Shown here piece after piece: positions 32,192 to 42,394 of a stretch of 64,000 bases of DNA (within the stretch, counting starts at the first letter, position 1; every line of letters starts with the position of its first letter). Under the pieces are notes generated by a model. The model was not told where the DNA came from. It saw only the letters and a program-made list of their open reading frames with translations, and ran no database searches. Made by a program: the position numbers and the translations under genes. The stretch spans positions 26,451,684 to 26,515,683 of the forward strand of contig OZ035961.1 of the NCBI GenBank assembly GCA_964034945.1, in the 5' to 3' direction. The stretch is from Chrysopilus asiliformis. Taxonomy: Eukaryota; Arthropoda; Insecta; Diptera; Rhagionidae.

Positions 32192-32666
32192 ATGGCCGTT
32201 AGCACCAACAAACACACGACGGTGTTTTGCCAGCGCTAGTGGCTGTTTGGCTGTTAGCAGCCGTTTCAGCAGCACCGTGTGAAGCCTAGTGCGTTGCTAC
32301 TACCAGCAGCAGCGTGATGATTTTAGCAGCGCTAGTGAAGTAGATACCGTTTTACTTTGCCAGCGCTACTAGGGATCACGTGACCCTGTCACATGGTTTC
32401 TGAGCTGTCAAAAGTCTGATAAGTGGTAAAGTTTGTTGATTGTAAGTCGTTATTTAACGTTTATTTATTTAAATTTGTGTGTTACGTTTATTATTAAAAG
32501 AATCTCCCAGATTAAAATGTCAAACCACTGTTTTGCTACTTGCCAGCGCTACTAAAATAGAAATCGTGTGAACCCTCTCAGTACGCTGACTGCAGTTGCT
32601 GCTTGCCAGCGCTACTAGCCAACAGCAGCCAGCGGCTGGTAAAACAGCATCGTGTGACCGCGGCAT
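32192..32666. mobile_element. TAA-flanked MITE, PIF/Harbinger-like (left of a pair)
   Basis: TAA at 32189-32191 and 32667-32669 flank imperfect terminal repeats, with CACACGACGGTGTTTTGCCAG on one side and its diverged complement on the other. GCCAGCGCTACTA or its complement recurs internally at 32230, 32326, 32361, 32541 and 32608. It is 475 bp and non-coding. A TWA target duplication is typical of PIF/Harbinger elements. It cuts into the end of an R1/R3 copy. Confidence 0.65.
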
Positions 32667-32669
32667 TAA

Positions 32670-33164
32670 CACAGGAGCTACATTGACTTTTATTTCTGGT
32701 GTACCAGCAAAACTGTCTGCTAAAAAGCCAGTGTGGATCAATCTGGTTTACCAATTCTACTGGTAAGACAATGCTGGTATACCAGATTTTGACAGACAAC
32801 AAGATTAAAATGGCGGAAATCAAACTTTCAAGAAATGATATATTGCGCCTTATCAATATTTTATGGTAAAAGGAATGCTTTTGGAATGTACTTTCAAGAT
32901 ATTACAAGAGGGTAGATTTGAGGGGGCAGAGGGTGGATTTGAGAGGGCAGACGATATATTTGAGAGGACTGAGGGTAGATTCGTCTTCCTCCAGACGTTT
33001 TAAAACCAATATTTTGGAAATCATATTTGTTGTTTCCTGCTTAATAATATTTCGCCAACTAAACTGTTTTACCAGAATTTGGACACCAAAGAAGTTGGCC
33101 AGACTGCGAATATAAAGATTACCAACTGGTATAACAAGAAATGAAAGCCAATGTAGTTCCTGTG
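32670..33164. mobile_element. TAA-flanked MITE, PIF/Harbinger-like (right of a pair)
   Basis: Ends CACAGGAGCTACATTGACTT and, inverted, CACAGGAACTACATTGGCTT match over about 39 bp (near 80%) and are flanked by TAA (32667-32669 and 33165-33167). The left TAA is the same one that ends the neighbouring element. Palindromic CTGGTNTACCAG words repeat near both ends. 32909-32985 holds about 3.5 copies of a 'gggtagatttgagagggcag'-type tandem. The 119-codon minus frame (32902-33261) crosses the element border and has no domain. Confidence 0.75.
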
Positions 33165-33167
33165 TAA

Positions 33168-34185
33168 AAGATGGAAGTTTTTCAAGATCACCACTCTTTA
33201 TTATAACTTTGTAATACATACTTTGTATACGAAAGTAAAAAAGATATATCAAACATAACAAGTTTATTATTTTAGTTGATTTTAATGGTCATTACCAGTA
33301 AGAATTTTGATCAGTCAAAAAAATGCAAGTAAACTAAACAAGTATATTGAAGTTTCTAGGAAAAAAGTGTTTTATTCGATCTAATATAAATTCAGATAAA
33401 GAATATTTCCACACAAAACGTCTTAATACTGAATAAATAAAACTAATAGTAAGAAAAAAAAAAGTTCCGAGAAAAAAAATATAATTCTAAAATCTCAATA
33501 TACCACCTCCATGTGCGAAAAAATCATGTTTAAATATAAAAATAAGTTCCTTGCGAGCGAAAAATTTCCATATGACTAACAGCGCCTGGGTTGGTATTAG
33601 AGACATGTTTTTTTTTCATTAGCATTTGTTTTTAAAAGTTCCTACTTTATCTACCTTGGATTATGTGGGAACAAGTTTAGCCGAAAAATATCTATTTGTT
33701 GTTTGTATACATAGTAATGCTCTTCTCTATTTCGTGTGTTTTATTTAATTTTTTTTTTCCACACTGGATTTTCTTTGACTTTTTTTTCAAAATTTCATAG
33801 AAACTTACTCAGCGAGGTGCGCCGCATCGCATATAAGATATGTCTGTAGGTATGTTGAATTTTCTGTACATCTCTATCTGTCTATCTATATATATTACGC
33901 CACCTTGTTTCGAAATAGAAACGAAATTTTTGTTGTCTGGTTGGTTGGTTCGTTGGTTGATTTAATCGTTAGTTGGCTTTTTGTTTTCTTAAAAAAGAAG
34001 TCACACATAAATTTTTTTGGAAGGCCATGGGTTAAGTTTTTTTTCTGAATTTTTTCTAAAGTTTCTCGCCTTTGCATTTTTTTTTTCAAGTTGGTGACTA
34101 CGAGTTATAAGTTATGAAAAAAAGGAAAATTTAAAAAGAAGATAGATTTACATCATCCGGTGAACTAGCATGGCATGGCATCCAT
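33168..34185. other. AT-rich non-coding DNA
   Basis: No gene or clear repeat. 33780-33830 includes gtgcgccgcatcgcata, a weak relative of the dispersed G+C-rich motif. 33930-33990 has GGTTGGTTGG-type simple sequence. Confidence 0.6.
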
Positions 34186-34553
34186 AGAGCAAAAAACATT
34201 TTTTTTGTAAGTTAATGAACTTCAAGTTAGAAAATGTTTAAAATTTATTACTTCGATCCAATAATACATTTCGAAATATTTTCAACGTTTACTTTATCGT
34301 TAAAGTTAGCCAAACGCATGCAATTCAAATTTGTACCCGAAAAAAAAAATAATTAAATATGTAAGGCCGATCATGGGGAGTTTTTTGAGCAAGCAATGAA
34401 TTTAATTAAGAACAATGAAAGAGATTTCAACGGAATTCATTTGAAATTTAATTTTAACTTAACGATAAAATGAACGTGGAAAATATTTCGAAATATTTTA
34501 TTAGATTAAAGTAATAAATTTTAAACGCCTTTTAATTAACGGCCATTTGCTCC
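34186..34553. mobile_element. Inverted-repeat element with ~78-bp arms
   Basis: Arms 34231-34308 and 34454-34530 are inverted at roughly 80% identity, sharing TTTAAAATTTATTACTT, ATTTCGAAATATTTTC and TTTATCGTTAA in order. The outer match extends to GAGCAAA near 34187 and its complement near 34548. It is A+T-rich and encodes nothing. The target duplication is not clear. Confidence 0.6.
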
Positions 34554-34628
34554 AACGAAACCAAGAAACATAAGCTCATCTTAAATTATTTAAATCCCAG
34601 AACTTCTATGCTTTAAGTGGGCTAAGCA

Positions 34629-35020
34629 CAACTTAATTTTTTAAAAACAGTTGACGCAAACGGGCCTAAGTGGTCTGAGGTCTCGTTTACACTTGCGATT
34701 TTTTCTTGAATTTCTCCTCGTTCACATTTGCGATTTTTTCTTGATTTTTATTCCAAGAAATTCATTTATCTATCGCAGAATAAGTTCACTTAGCAATAGT
34801 TGTCAATATTTGAATTTATTCTGGCAGTTTTTTATGAAAAAATCGTGTTCGGGCGTATTTCAGGAATAAATTCCGGGATTTTGTGTCGTATTGTCAACTG
34901 TTGTGAATTGTGAATTGAATATCGCAGAAAAAAATTCGTAGAATATTGTGTCATATGTAAACGGCGCTTAAACTCAACTTAATTTTTTAAGAACAGTCGG
35001 CGCAAATGGGTCCCAAATCT
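34629..35020 (+). repeat. Direct repeat of ~45 bp flanking a MITE
   Basis: caacttaattttttaaaaac then agttgacgcaaacgggcc (34629-34668) recurs as caacttaattttttaagaac then agtcggcgcaaatgggtcc (34976-35015). The MITE at 34679-34967 lies between the two. Either a duplication spanned the MITE or the MITE inserted into one unit of a tandem pair. Confidence 0.7.
34679..34967. mobile_element. TTTACAC-family MITE, Harbinger-like, copy 1
   Basis: The left end GGTCTCGTTTACACTTGCG and the inverted right end GCGCCGTTTACATATGAC share the CGTTTACA core. Internal words (tatcgcagaa, aggaataaat) match the copy at 63144-63310. The right flank is TTA and the left flank TGA, plausibly a mutated TTA. It is 289 bp and non-coding. 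An internal tandem of 'acttgcgattttttcttga' lies at 34691-34748. Confidence 0.65.
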
Positions 35021-35063
35021 CCCTAAATCTTTAAAACAAAAAAATGTGGAAAATTTTATTATA

Positions 35064-35601
35064 TTGTGTCTTTCAACAAGGACAAACCAATTTTGTATTT
35101 AAATAAAACACAGAATAATTGAGATATCGGGCTGAAATTTATTCCAGGTGTAGTGGACATGTTACATTTAAGTATGAAATTCCATGTATATGGCCACCGC
35201 GAGCACGTTTGCAGATTGATTCTTTGGCGCCAATTTTCCACCACTCTTTCACACATATCGGCCCGAACGTTGGCAATTTCGCGTTCGATATTGTTCCTGA
35301 GCTCCTCTAACGTTGTTGGCTTGTTGGCATAAACCAACGACTTAACATAACCCCATCAAAAGAAATCCAACGGCGTTAAATCGCATGAGCGAGGTGGCCA
35401 TTCGACCGGACCATCATTTCATCGGACTCAGAATTTCGGTAGTAAGTTTTAATAATTTCCAAACGTTGCTCGTTCGTGAACTTCACCATGATAAAAATGT
35501 AAACCCTGACTGACGTTTTAGCATTGCCAGATCATAAAAAAAGTTTTAGGTTGCGTTTTTATTGAAATACAATATTGTTATGTCCTTGTTGAAAGACCCT
35601 T
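35064..35601 (-). mobile_element. Internally deleted mariner-type element, second family
   Basis: Ends share GTCTTTCAACAAGGACA in inverted orientation, then a looser match (caatattgtatttcaat versus caattttgtatttaaat), with TA at 35062-35063 and 35602-35603. It is 538 bp. Its ends differ from those of 25922-26452, so two mariner lineages are present. It carries a broken transposase on the minus strand. Confidence 0.9.
35150..35489 (-). pseudogene. Mariner transposase remnant with deletion, stop and frameshift
   Basis: On the minus strand ATG (35489-35487) opens MVKFTNEQRLEIIKTYY, the standard start of this group. A large deletion then joins it to EWPPRSCDLTPLDFF. An in-frame TGA (35358-35356) replaces the Leu of FFLWGY. 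The frame resumes with VKSLVYANKPTTLEELRNN and ERVVENWRQRIN, then a short deletion shifts the frame so that ARGGHIHGI follows in another frame. The Asp of TPLD corresponds to the third catalytic Asp. Clearly dead. Confidence 0.9.
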
Positions 35602-35635
35602 TATTAATTTTTTCTTAAAAACGCATGGTTTTCGA

Positions 35636-36045
35636 GAAATTTTCGTAAAAAAAATTGAAAGCAGTTTGGCTGAATTCGTTACAGTTTGTGAAATTTGGCA
35701 AAAAGATGAATTATTGATCTTAATAAAGCTCATACGAGTATTACAAGAAAAAAATCAAATCTCAAGAGCTAAAGTGAGTCCAGCCAAACGACTTCCAGAT
35801 TTGGATTATCGCTGAATCCGAATCTCGAAATCGTTACCCTAAAATGATTGAAATATCCACGGCAATTACAAAAAAAATTCAGCATTTATGGATTTTTTTT
35901 TCAGTGAAAAAATCTTTTCCGACATTTTGTCAAAAACTAGAGCCAATCTGTCCAAACCACTTATAGATTCAGACACAGCGACGTAAAATTATCCTAAATA
36001 ATTTGTAAAATCTTTGACAGCAAAATGGCTGTTGTGCAGTGTTAT
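35636..36045 (+). repeat. Repeat family R4, copy 1
   Basis: Contains two direct modules of the type 'gccaaacgacttccagattt' followed by 'gattcagc..cgt..ttaccctaaaatg' (35775-35850 and 35945-36000). It ends gacagcaaaatggctgttgt. An inverse copy is at 41470-41975. Non-coding. R4 is my label. I see no terminal inverted repeat or poly-A that would reveal the class. Confidence 0.6.
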
Positions 36046-38223
36046 AGATTCAAATTAATCACAAATTCGCCATTTGCCTTACATATTCTTATTACAACTT
36101 TCAGGTAGATTTGCCAGTAGGTGTTTGAAAACAAACAAGTGACGCCAATGTGTTCCATTCATGTCTAATCATTTGAAACTTCTATGCTCAAAATTTAAAT
36201 TTCGATCATAAAATTCAGACAGAGCCACACCATCAGACAATTAAATGATCAGAATTTATAGCTACCGGATGGAACTGTCTTATTTGTAAGTTCCGAACTG
36301 ACTAACTTCTTGTGTTTACCAGAAATAAATTAAATTCAACAACAATATAACAATATCATAAAAATAAATTAACAAAAAAAAACCAGAGTGTAAAACCGAG
36401 AAAAATAACGACCAACCACATTCAGGTATTTAATTTTATGATAACTACCCGCGTGTGTGCTTTGCTTACCACACTATAAAACAATCCATGAAAATTAATT
36501 TTATTGCTTTGGTCGCGCGACAAGACCATATCATTATCTCAACTTCAAAGGAAAGAGGAAAAAAATACACAAATAATGATAATAAAAAAAGTGTTAAAGT
36601 CATAAAACAAATTATAAATATGTTGATAAACAAATCATTTCGTATTTGACACTTCATCTGTATTAAACAACATCAAAGTTAAATTGATGAGTTCGGAATG
36701 GTTTTAAAAATGGCATAAAATGTGGAAGAAGATGTCCGAAAATATCAAACTAAATTAATTATAGATTATCGTTATCTAATGGCGAATTAATGCTAATTTT
36801 TCCCGATATGGCAATAAAGAGCATTATCTTGGACACATCATAAAAGCTGCGGGTATAATATGTTCGCAAAAGTAATGTTGTTTATGGTTCACGCCATCTG
36901 TGCCAGATGTCGTGGTTTCGGATAATTGTATTAGGGATATTATTTTTGAAAAGGGAAGGTACATTTCCAGGGTAAAGGACATTTTTCTATCTAAGACTCG
37001 AACACTCATCCTTTTGGTTATTTGGACCAAATGGTTGGAATCTAGGATAAAAGCTATAGCAACGGTAGAACCAAGTTTAGATTAGAACCAGGACGTTTCT
37101 TGATTTTAAACTAAACTTAATTTAATTGCCGAATTCGTTTTTCGAAATAAGTTTTGGGAAGAGTTTTTCAGGAATTTATAGTAAATACATACATTGGTAT
37201 TATGTAGCTCTGCTAAAAAGTTCCTGGCAACTTCCATGCCAGCATTCTGAATAAAAAACTGAGAGAAATTATTGAAAAGGAGCTTTGAGCATCAATAATC
37301 CGAAAACTAGAGTTGTTCATTGTTTTTATACTTTTTATATTATTAAGAAAACGTTTTTCCTTGAATTTTCCGAAATCTTCCTCGACCGAGACGTTTCTTC
37401 CAAGACATTTTATTCAGATACCTGAGGATATTTTATTCAATTTTGATAAAAAAATTATTTCTTGACCGTACACTGAAAAACACCGAGTTTTCCTTTTAAC
37501 TGAGAAACCGTTAGGGGTACTGATTTTGTGTCCGATTTTGACATAAATACCACCATTCCCAAAACAAAAATTTGTTGGAAAAAGGCTGAAACGGAAAAAT
37601 CATTTACAGATTTCCGGAAAATCTGCGAGCAAGATTTTTTATTTTATTTTATTTTTGTTGATAAAACTACAAACCCTATGTCTGTGTGAGGTTTTGGTCA
37701 AATCTGAGACCAATTGTCCTAATTTAAAGGGAAATAAAAAAATGTCCCCGAAAAACTTTTCATCGAAGAGCCTCTTTCTGTGTATCCGTCTGGCACCGTC
37801 TATGCATTTGTCTATCTACCAGTACGTTCCTTAACAAATTGAGGTACTGAATAACATTTGGCAACGTATTTTTCCGTCTCCTCTCCTTCCACACAACCGA
37901 AAACGTTTTTTTGTAGATTTGGCAAGAACAATATTGAAAAAAATAAAAAGACCAAAAATGTTCAGATAACCCTTAGATAACTCTTTCAGACATCAAAATT
38001 CAATTCTTTCCTTCCTTTATGCATTACTTTTCCACAGATCACATTTTGTTTAAAAGTGAATTCCAAAAAGTTATAACTTCACCACAAGCTATGTTGTGAA
38101 CGGGAGAAGAAAAAACTGTTTAATCTAGTTTTAAAATATCTTATTAAAAGTAACATAAACCCTTCAACAATGGGTGCAAAATCTACTGTTTTTAAAGAAA
38201 TACCAAATAAGTCGATATATGTA
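36046..38223. other. AT-rich non-coding DNA
   Basis: No gene recognised. Short frames (36455-36649 plus, 36824-37030 minus, 36900-37085 plus) have no domain. 37500-38050 holds faint relatives of the R1/R2 repeats, including a decayed GTCY stretch near 37785-37830 (ctgtgtatccgtctggcacc). Confidence 0.5.
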
Positions 38224-38584
38224 GAGTAGACCCCCCCATTTAAACTGTCTCGTTTTACATGAATTTACGTTAAAGGCTGAAAAATCTTGAAGGCTGAAAG
38301 GGCTGAAAAAGGCTGAAAGGCTGAGAAGCTGAAAAATCTTAAAGTTGGAAACGATATTGCGACAAAAGTTTTCTTGCTATCGTACATGTCTTGTGTGTCG
38401 GTGAATCCACAAAGGTTTTGATGGGTTAAATGGGAATTCCGACCACATATATTAGCACAATCAGTTAAAGTAAATACGAATTACGTCACTGGGAATGATC
38501 GTTTAATCAGGCGAAAGTTGCTATTGGGTTTTAAGCTTGGAGATATAACTAATTATACTCAATCTGAAATTTAAGTTATACAAT

Positions 38585-38925
38585 TTGTGGTTGTACGTAT
38601 CTTAAATAACTCAAGAACGCGTTGACCTAGCGACTTGAAATTTTTTGCAAGTTTTACAAGAATCCTAGTTTTTTTATCAACTTTTAGAAAAGTAACGGTA
38701 AGCTATAACGGGTACCTCCCATAGATTTAAACAAAAATACGGTTTTTTGAAAATTTTCGAAAACTATTCGCTTTTGAGAAAACATATAACAAAATTAAAA
38801 GACGATTTTTACGTATCTTTGACGTTTTTCAAGGTATTTGAAAAAAATGTTTTTTTTTACATATTTTTTTCGAAATATTGTAGAGGAAAGTTTTGTGTTG
38901 ATCGCAACTGATATTTTTCCATAAT
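38585..38925 (+). repeat. Repeat family R2, copy 2 (inside the pogo-like element)
   Basis: Plus-strand phrases gtacgtatcttaaataactc, tagcgacttgaaattttttg, 'ttttcaaggtatttgaaaaa' and attgtagaggaaagttttgt are the complements of those in the R2 copy at 40540-41350. The GTCY part and the end beyond it are missing. Confidence 0.65.
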
Positions 38926-38950
38926 TTTTATAGCTCTATTTACACGGTTT

Positions 38951-39010
38951 TGATCTACGCGATTTCGATCTACGCGGTTTCGATCTACACGATTTCGATC
39001 TACGCGATGT
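38951..39010 (+). repeat. 15-bp tandem repeat GATCTACGCGATTTC
   Basis: About four copies (38952-39010) with one or two substitutions each, ending gatgttttcgcgg. It lies just inside the right end of the pogo-like element and may be a transposase-binding array or a replication-slippage product. Confidence 0.85.
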
Positions 39011-39053
39011 TTTCGCGGAACTAATTAACTGCATAAAGTGGGGGTCTACTGTA

Positions 39054-40535
39054 GTTCATGGCTAATTTTGTGCTCTTTCCTGGGTCACAAACATAACTTA
39101 ATATTTGACAATTGAATTGACATTTCGAGAATATTGCAGGTTCTTATATGGAATCTCTGCTCAATTCGTCTTTTATCATCTGCAATAGAAATTCTTTGCA
39201 TTGCAGCACCATGAGAAATGTTAACTCTAGTTTTGTATATTTAAAATTCAGTGAATATGGAGGATCTAATTAAATTCAAGGTGCGACTACATTTTACAAT
39301 ACAATTAAGCGGGTAAATGCACACAGAGTATAAATAAAAAGTGTTTGTCCTCACAAAAATTTACATTTTTCCGTTTCGGATTTTTTTTTTCATCGTTTGC
39401 AATGCGGCGTTTAAGCGCCATCTGATTTTGCATTCCGGTCAAACTTTCAGGTAAGTCATTTGTTTATTGTGATTTTTTGATTAGAGCTGGACGATAGCTC
39501 ACCATCAGTCAGAGAAGGTGTGTAACTCGTATTCACATATTTATAATTCGGCAATGAAAGCCCGCAATAATTTAAAATGCTCACAAATGCACATAATTTG
39601 TCCGATTGCAATCTTTACTGTCGTGCTGATGAAACATTTTCTCGCCCTTTGCCTTGCATTTGGCACACATAGCAGCGAGCATAGGTATCAGACAAGTTCA
39701 CGTGAAGAATTTTTTTGGGATTTTTTGGTCATGCTATCATAAATGTTATTAGCATACATGTCGTATACTTAAAAACGGCTTACACTAAAGTGTTTTATGT
39801 GTTCGAGTTAGAAAAATAAATTTTACCTTGAGTTATAATGCAAGACGTCGGTGCCATTAATCAAAATGAAACAATGAACATTTCTACATCAAAAAAAAGA
39901 AGAAGAATCAAAAATGAATAGAGCGACGAAGTTGGACTGTTCCTAATTCCGCCTTATGGACAGACAGACGTGCCTAGGCAAATTTTATAGAAAATATCAC
40001 AAATTTATCATCCACTTATATTTCAAGTAGAAATTAATATTCTTATTTTTCATTTTTCCACGTCGGCTTCCACAGGATGGCCGAAGATTCAAGAAATGAA
40101 GGCACTGACCATTGCGTTTGCGTTTGCGTGTGCACGCAACAACTGTCAGCTGTTAAATTGCAAGAAGTATATCGGAAAAAAAATTTAATTTTGAAATAAT
40201 CAATTCGATGAAAACATGAAAATGCCAATTGGTCACGTCGTAGAACTCGTTCGGTTCGTTTAATAAAGGAGTCTAGGCACGTCCGAACAATTTTCATTTC
40301 TTTCCCTTTTCACCTTGAATTTGCGGTGAATCGATCATGAGAAGCGTTTATTGAGTTTACTGGGTCGCACTTGAATTATTCTGGGAACCATTTAATCGGG
40401 ATAAAATTCATCATCGGCTCCGATTTTATGAGGTTCGAAATCAGTTTTGAGTGTTGTGATGAATTGGGGACTAAATATTGGAATGTCTTGCCATTTAGTA
40501 AAACTCTTAGAGATCACAGGTTCAAAATGTTCAAT
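39054..40535. other. Low-copy and AT-rich non-coding DNA
   Basis: 39360-39760 and 40040-40500 are balanced and look low-copy. At 39398-39450 the sequence ends in ctttcag|gtaagtc, a strong donor-like site, but the frame before it is short and unsupported. The 84-codon minus frame at 40043-40297 has no domain. No gene is called. Confidence 0.5.
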
Positions 40536-40539
40536 TTAA

Positions 40540-41350
40540 CAGTATTTAACAGTGATAAAATCATATTCCTCTGCAATGTTTAGTTTCGGAAAAAATATGT
40601 AAAAAATGATATTTTCTTCAAATATCTTGAGAACCATTAAAGGTGCCGCTCCACATGACAGTAAATACGCGAGTAACTCTCAAAAACTCTCGAGAGTTAC
40701 TCGCAGGAGGTTGTCCATTTGAGAGTTAATTTCGGCGATTTTTCTGTTTTCAAGACCAATATCTTGATTTTTTTGACATCTTACTTTGGCGAGTTCTCGA
40801 GAGCTAATAGCGAAATTCAAACGCCATTCATATCTGGCGAGCAACTCCCCGAGAGTTCAGTGGGTGCGTGTCGACTAGAGAGTATAATCACTTTTGACAG
40901 CTCGTAGAAATTAGCTCGCGAGTTTTTGTGAGTTTCTGCGAGCGACTCTCAGAGACGTGTCCATTTGCGAGTAGCTGCTATCGAGAGGGTCTCGCCGGCA
41001 TTTACTCTCATGTAAAGCGGCACCTTAAGAAACATGAAAATCGTTAAAGGAAAGAATGCAAGAAATTTTGTTTCCTTTGAATCTGGTTATATGCATTTTT
41101 TCATAAAACCGCATAGGTTTCGAGAAATTTTCAAAAAAATGTATTTTTTCACAAAAATATACTTACTTTTACAAAAATTGATATAAAACTTATTTACAAA
41201 AAATTTCAAGTCGCTAGCTCAAACGTATTCTCGAGTTACTTAAGATACGTACAACAGACGGACCGACACATGTCCGGACGCTTCATAATTTTGCGAAACG
41301 GATTTCGTACTGATTAGAAAAAAAATATAATACTTTCCCTCTATAGAAAA
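40540..41350 (-). repeat. Repeat family R2, copy 3, split by a MITE
   Basis: Starts with 'attcctctgcaatgtttagt' and 'aatatcttgagaaccatta'. It is interrupted at 40641-41024 and resumes with aaaatcgttaaagg, 'gcataggtttcgagaaattt', aaaaaatttcaagtcgctag, a minimal GTCY part (cagacggaccgacacatg), gcgaaacggatttcgtactg and tactttccctctatag. The uninterrupted phrase 'gagaaccgttaaagatacg' at 7751 gives the empty site. Confidence 0.7.
40641..41024. mobile_element. TAA-flanked MITE, PIF/Harbinger-like
   Basis: Ends AGGTGCCGCTCCACATGA and, inverted, AGGTGCCGCTTTACATGA (16 of 18 match), flanked by TAA (40638-40640 and 41025-41027, one T shared at the right edge). It is 384 bp. The interior is packed with GCGAGTAACTCTC-like words and a perfect palindrome around ctctcgagag (40687-40696). 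Non-coding. Comparison with the uninterrupted R2 at 7751 confirms that it is an insertion. Confidence 0.8.
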
Positions 41351-41469
41351 GGAAAGTAAAAAAACGTGATGTCTCTGAAAAACAATTTTGGAGGAAATTA
41401 TCTCAGAAAATACACTCGGCGGAAACGTCCTGAAAATTCAATGGAAAACTGGTTTCTAAAATTGTGATC

Positions 41470-41975
41470 TGAAAATTACACAGCACAACAGCCATTTTGC
41501 TACAAACAGATTTTACAATCTATTTAGAATAATTTGACATCTCTGATTCCGAATCTGTTAATGGTTTGGCCAGATTGGCTCTTGTTTTTGAGAAAATCCC
41601 AAAAAAGGATTATATTTTCGAAAAAATTCCACGTAAACTGAATTATTTAATTTTGTTATGTTATTGTCGTAGATATTTTAGGGTAACTTGATAACACTGA
41701 ATCTGAATCTGGAAAGAGTTTGGCTGTATTTGTTCCAGTTTTTGAGATTTGGCAAAAAAAAAAAAGAATTACTGTTTCTAAGAAAACCCTTATATCACCA
41801 TCATCCTCGGCGCTACAGCTCTCGAAGGGCCTGGGCCTTCTCTGAAATACTAGAGTGAATTTAGCCAAACTGCTCACAGATTCGGATTCAGCAATGTCAA
41901 CTTACCTTAAAATGGTTGAAATATCCACGGCAATAGCAAAAATTAAAACTAAAACTATTATGTGGAATTTTTGGA
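41470..41975 (-). repeat. Repeat family R4, copy 2
   Basis: Inverse of 35636-36045. It begins cacaacagccattttgctac and ends ttgaaatatccacggcaata, with the paired 'cagattcggattcagcaatg' modules in between. It holds an extra G+C-rich stretch (41800-41850, cctcggcgctacagctctcg) absent from copy 1, possibly a small insertion. Confidence 0.6.
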
Positions 41976-42211
41976 AAAAAAAAAATTTTTTCGGGCTTTT
42001 TTCTTAAAAAGATTGTAAAATCTTGGGCATAAGAAGAAAAGTAGTTTTTTGTCGGGTAGTGCTAGATTTTCCAATAATCTCTTAATTTTTGAACAAGGCT
42101 AAATACGACTCTTAGTTCAGGTGCGCACCGCGATGGTAAAATGGCATGTAACGATGGTACTAAAGTGGCGACTGATAAGCCCTAAATTTTTTTAAATATT
42201 AAAATCCCTTA

Positions 42212-42391
42212 TGCTGGGTTTACACGAATGACAGATAATGACAATCTGGTATAAAAGAATGGACAAGTTCATTCTTTTATGAGAGATTGTCATTTTTCTG
42301 ACAGAAATAATGACAAAAATTATACTATTTACACGATGGTGACAATTGATGACAAAAAAATGACAAATTTGTCATTGGTGTAAACGCAGCA
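42212..42391. mobile_element. TTA-flanked 180-bp MITE, Harbinger-like
   Basis: TTA (42209-42211) TGCTGGGTTTACACGAATGAC and, inverted, TGCTGCGTTTACACCAATGAC then TTA (42392-42394). Terminal repeats match 19 of 21. Inside is a second hairpin pairing gacaatctggtataaaagaa with ttcttttatgagagattgtc. Both flanks also carry 'ttaaatattaaaatc', a short local direct repeat. Non-coding. Confidence 0.85.
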
Positions 42392-42394
42392 TTA

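Larger units (their letters stand above)
38224..39051. mobile_element. pogo-like non-autonomous element, TA target, carrying R2
   Basis: Ends GAGTAGACCCCCCCATTT and, inverted, CAGTAGACCCCCACTTTATG, flanked by TA (38222-38223 and 39052-39053). CAGTAGA-type ends with TA duplication resemble pogo/Tigger members of the Tc1/mariner group. It is 828 bp. Near the left end are about five 'aaggctgaaa' units (38271-38335). Near the right end is a 15-bp tandem. An R2 copy fills the middle. No transposase. Confidence 0.65.

Noticed and set aside
39398..39456. Zinc-finger-like phrase CNAAFKRHLILHSGQTF before a strong gtaagt donor
   Set aside because: Spacing of Cys, Phe, Leu and His does not fit the C2H2 pattern, the first cysteine is absent, and there is no acceptor or start upstream.
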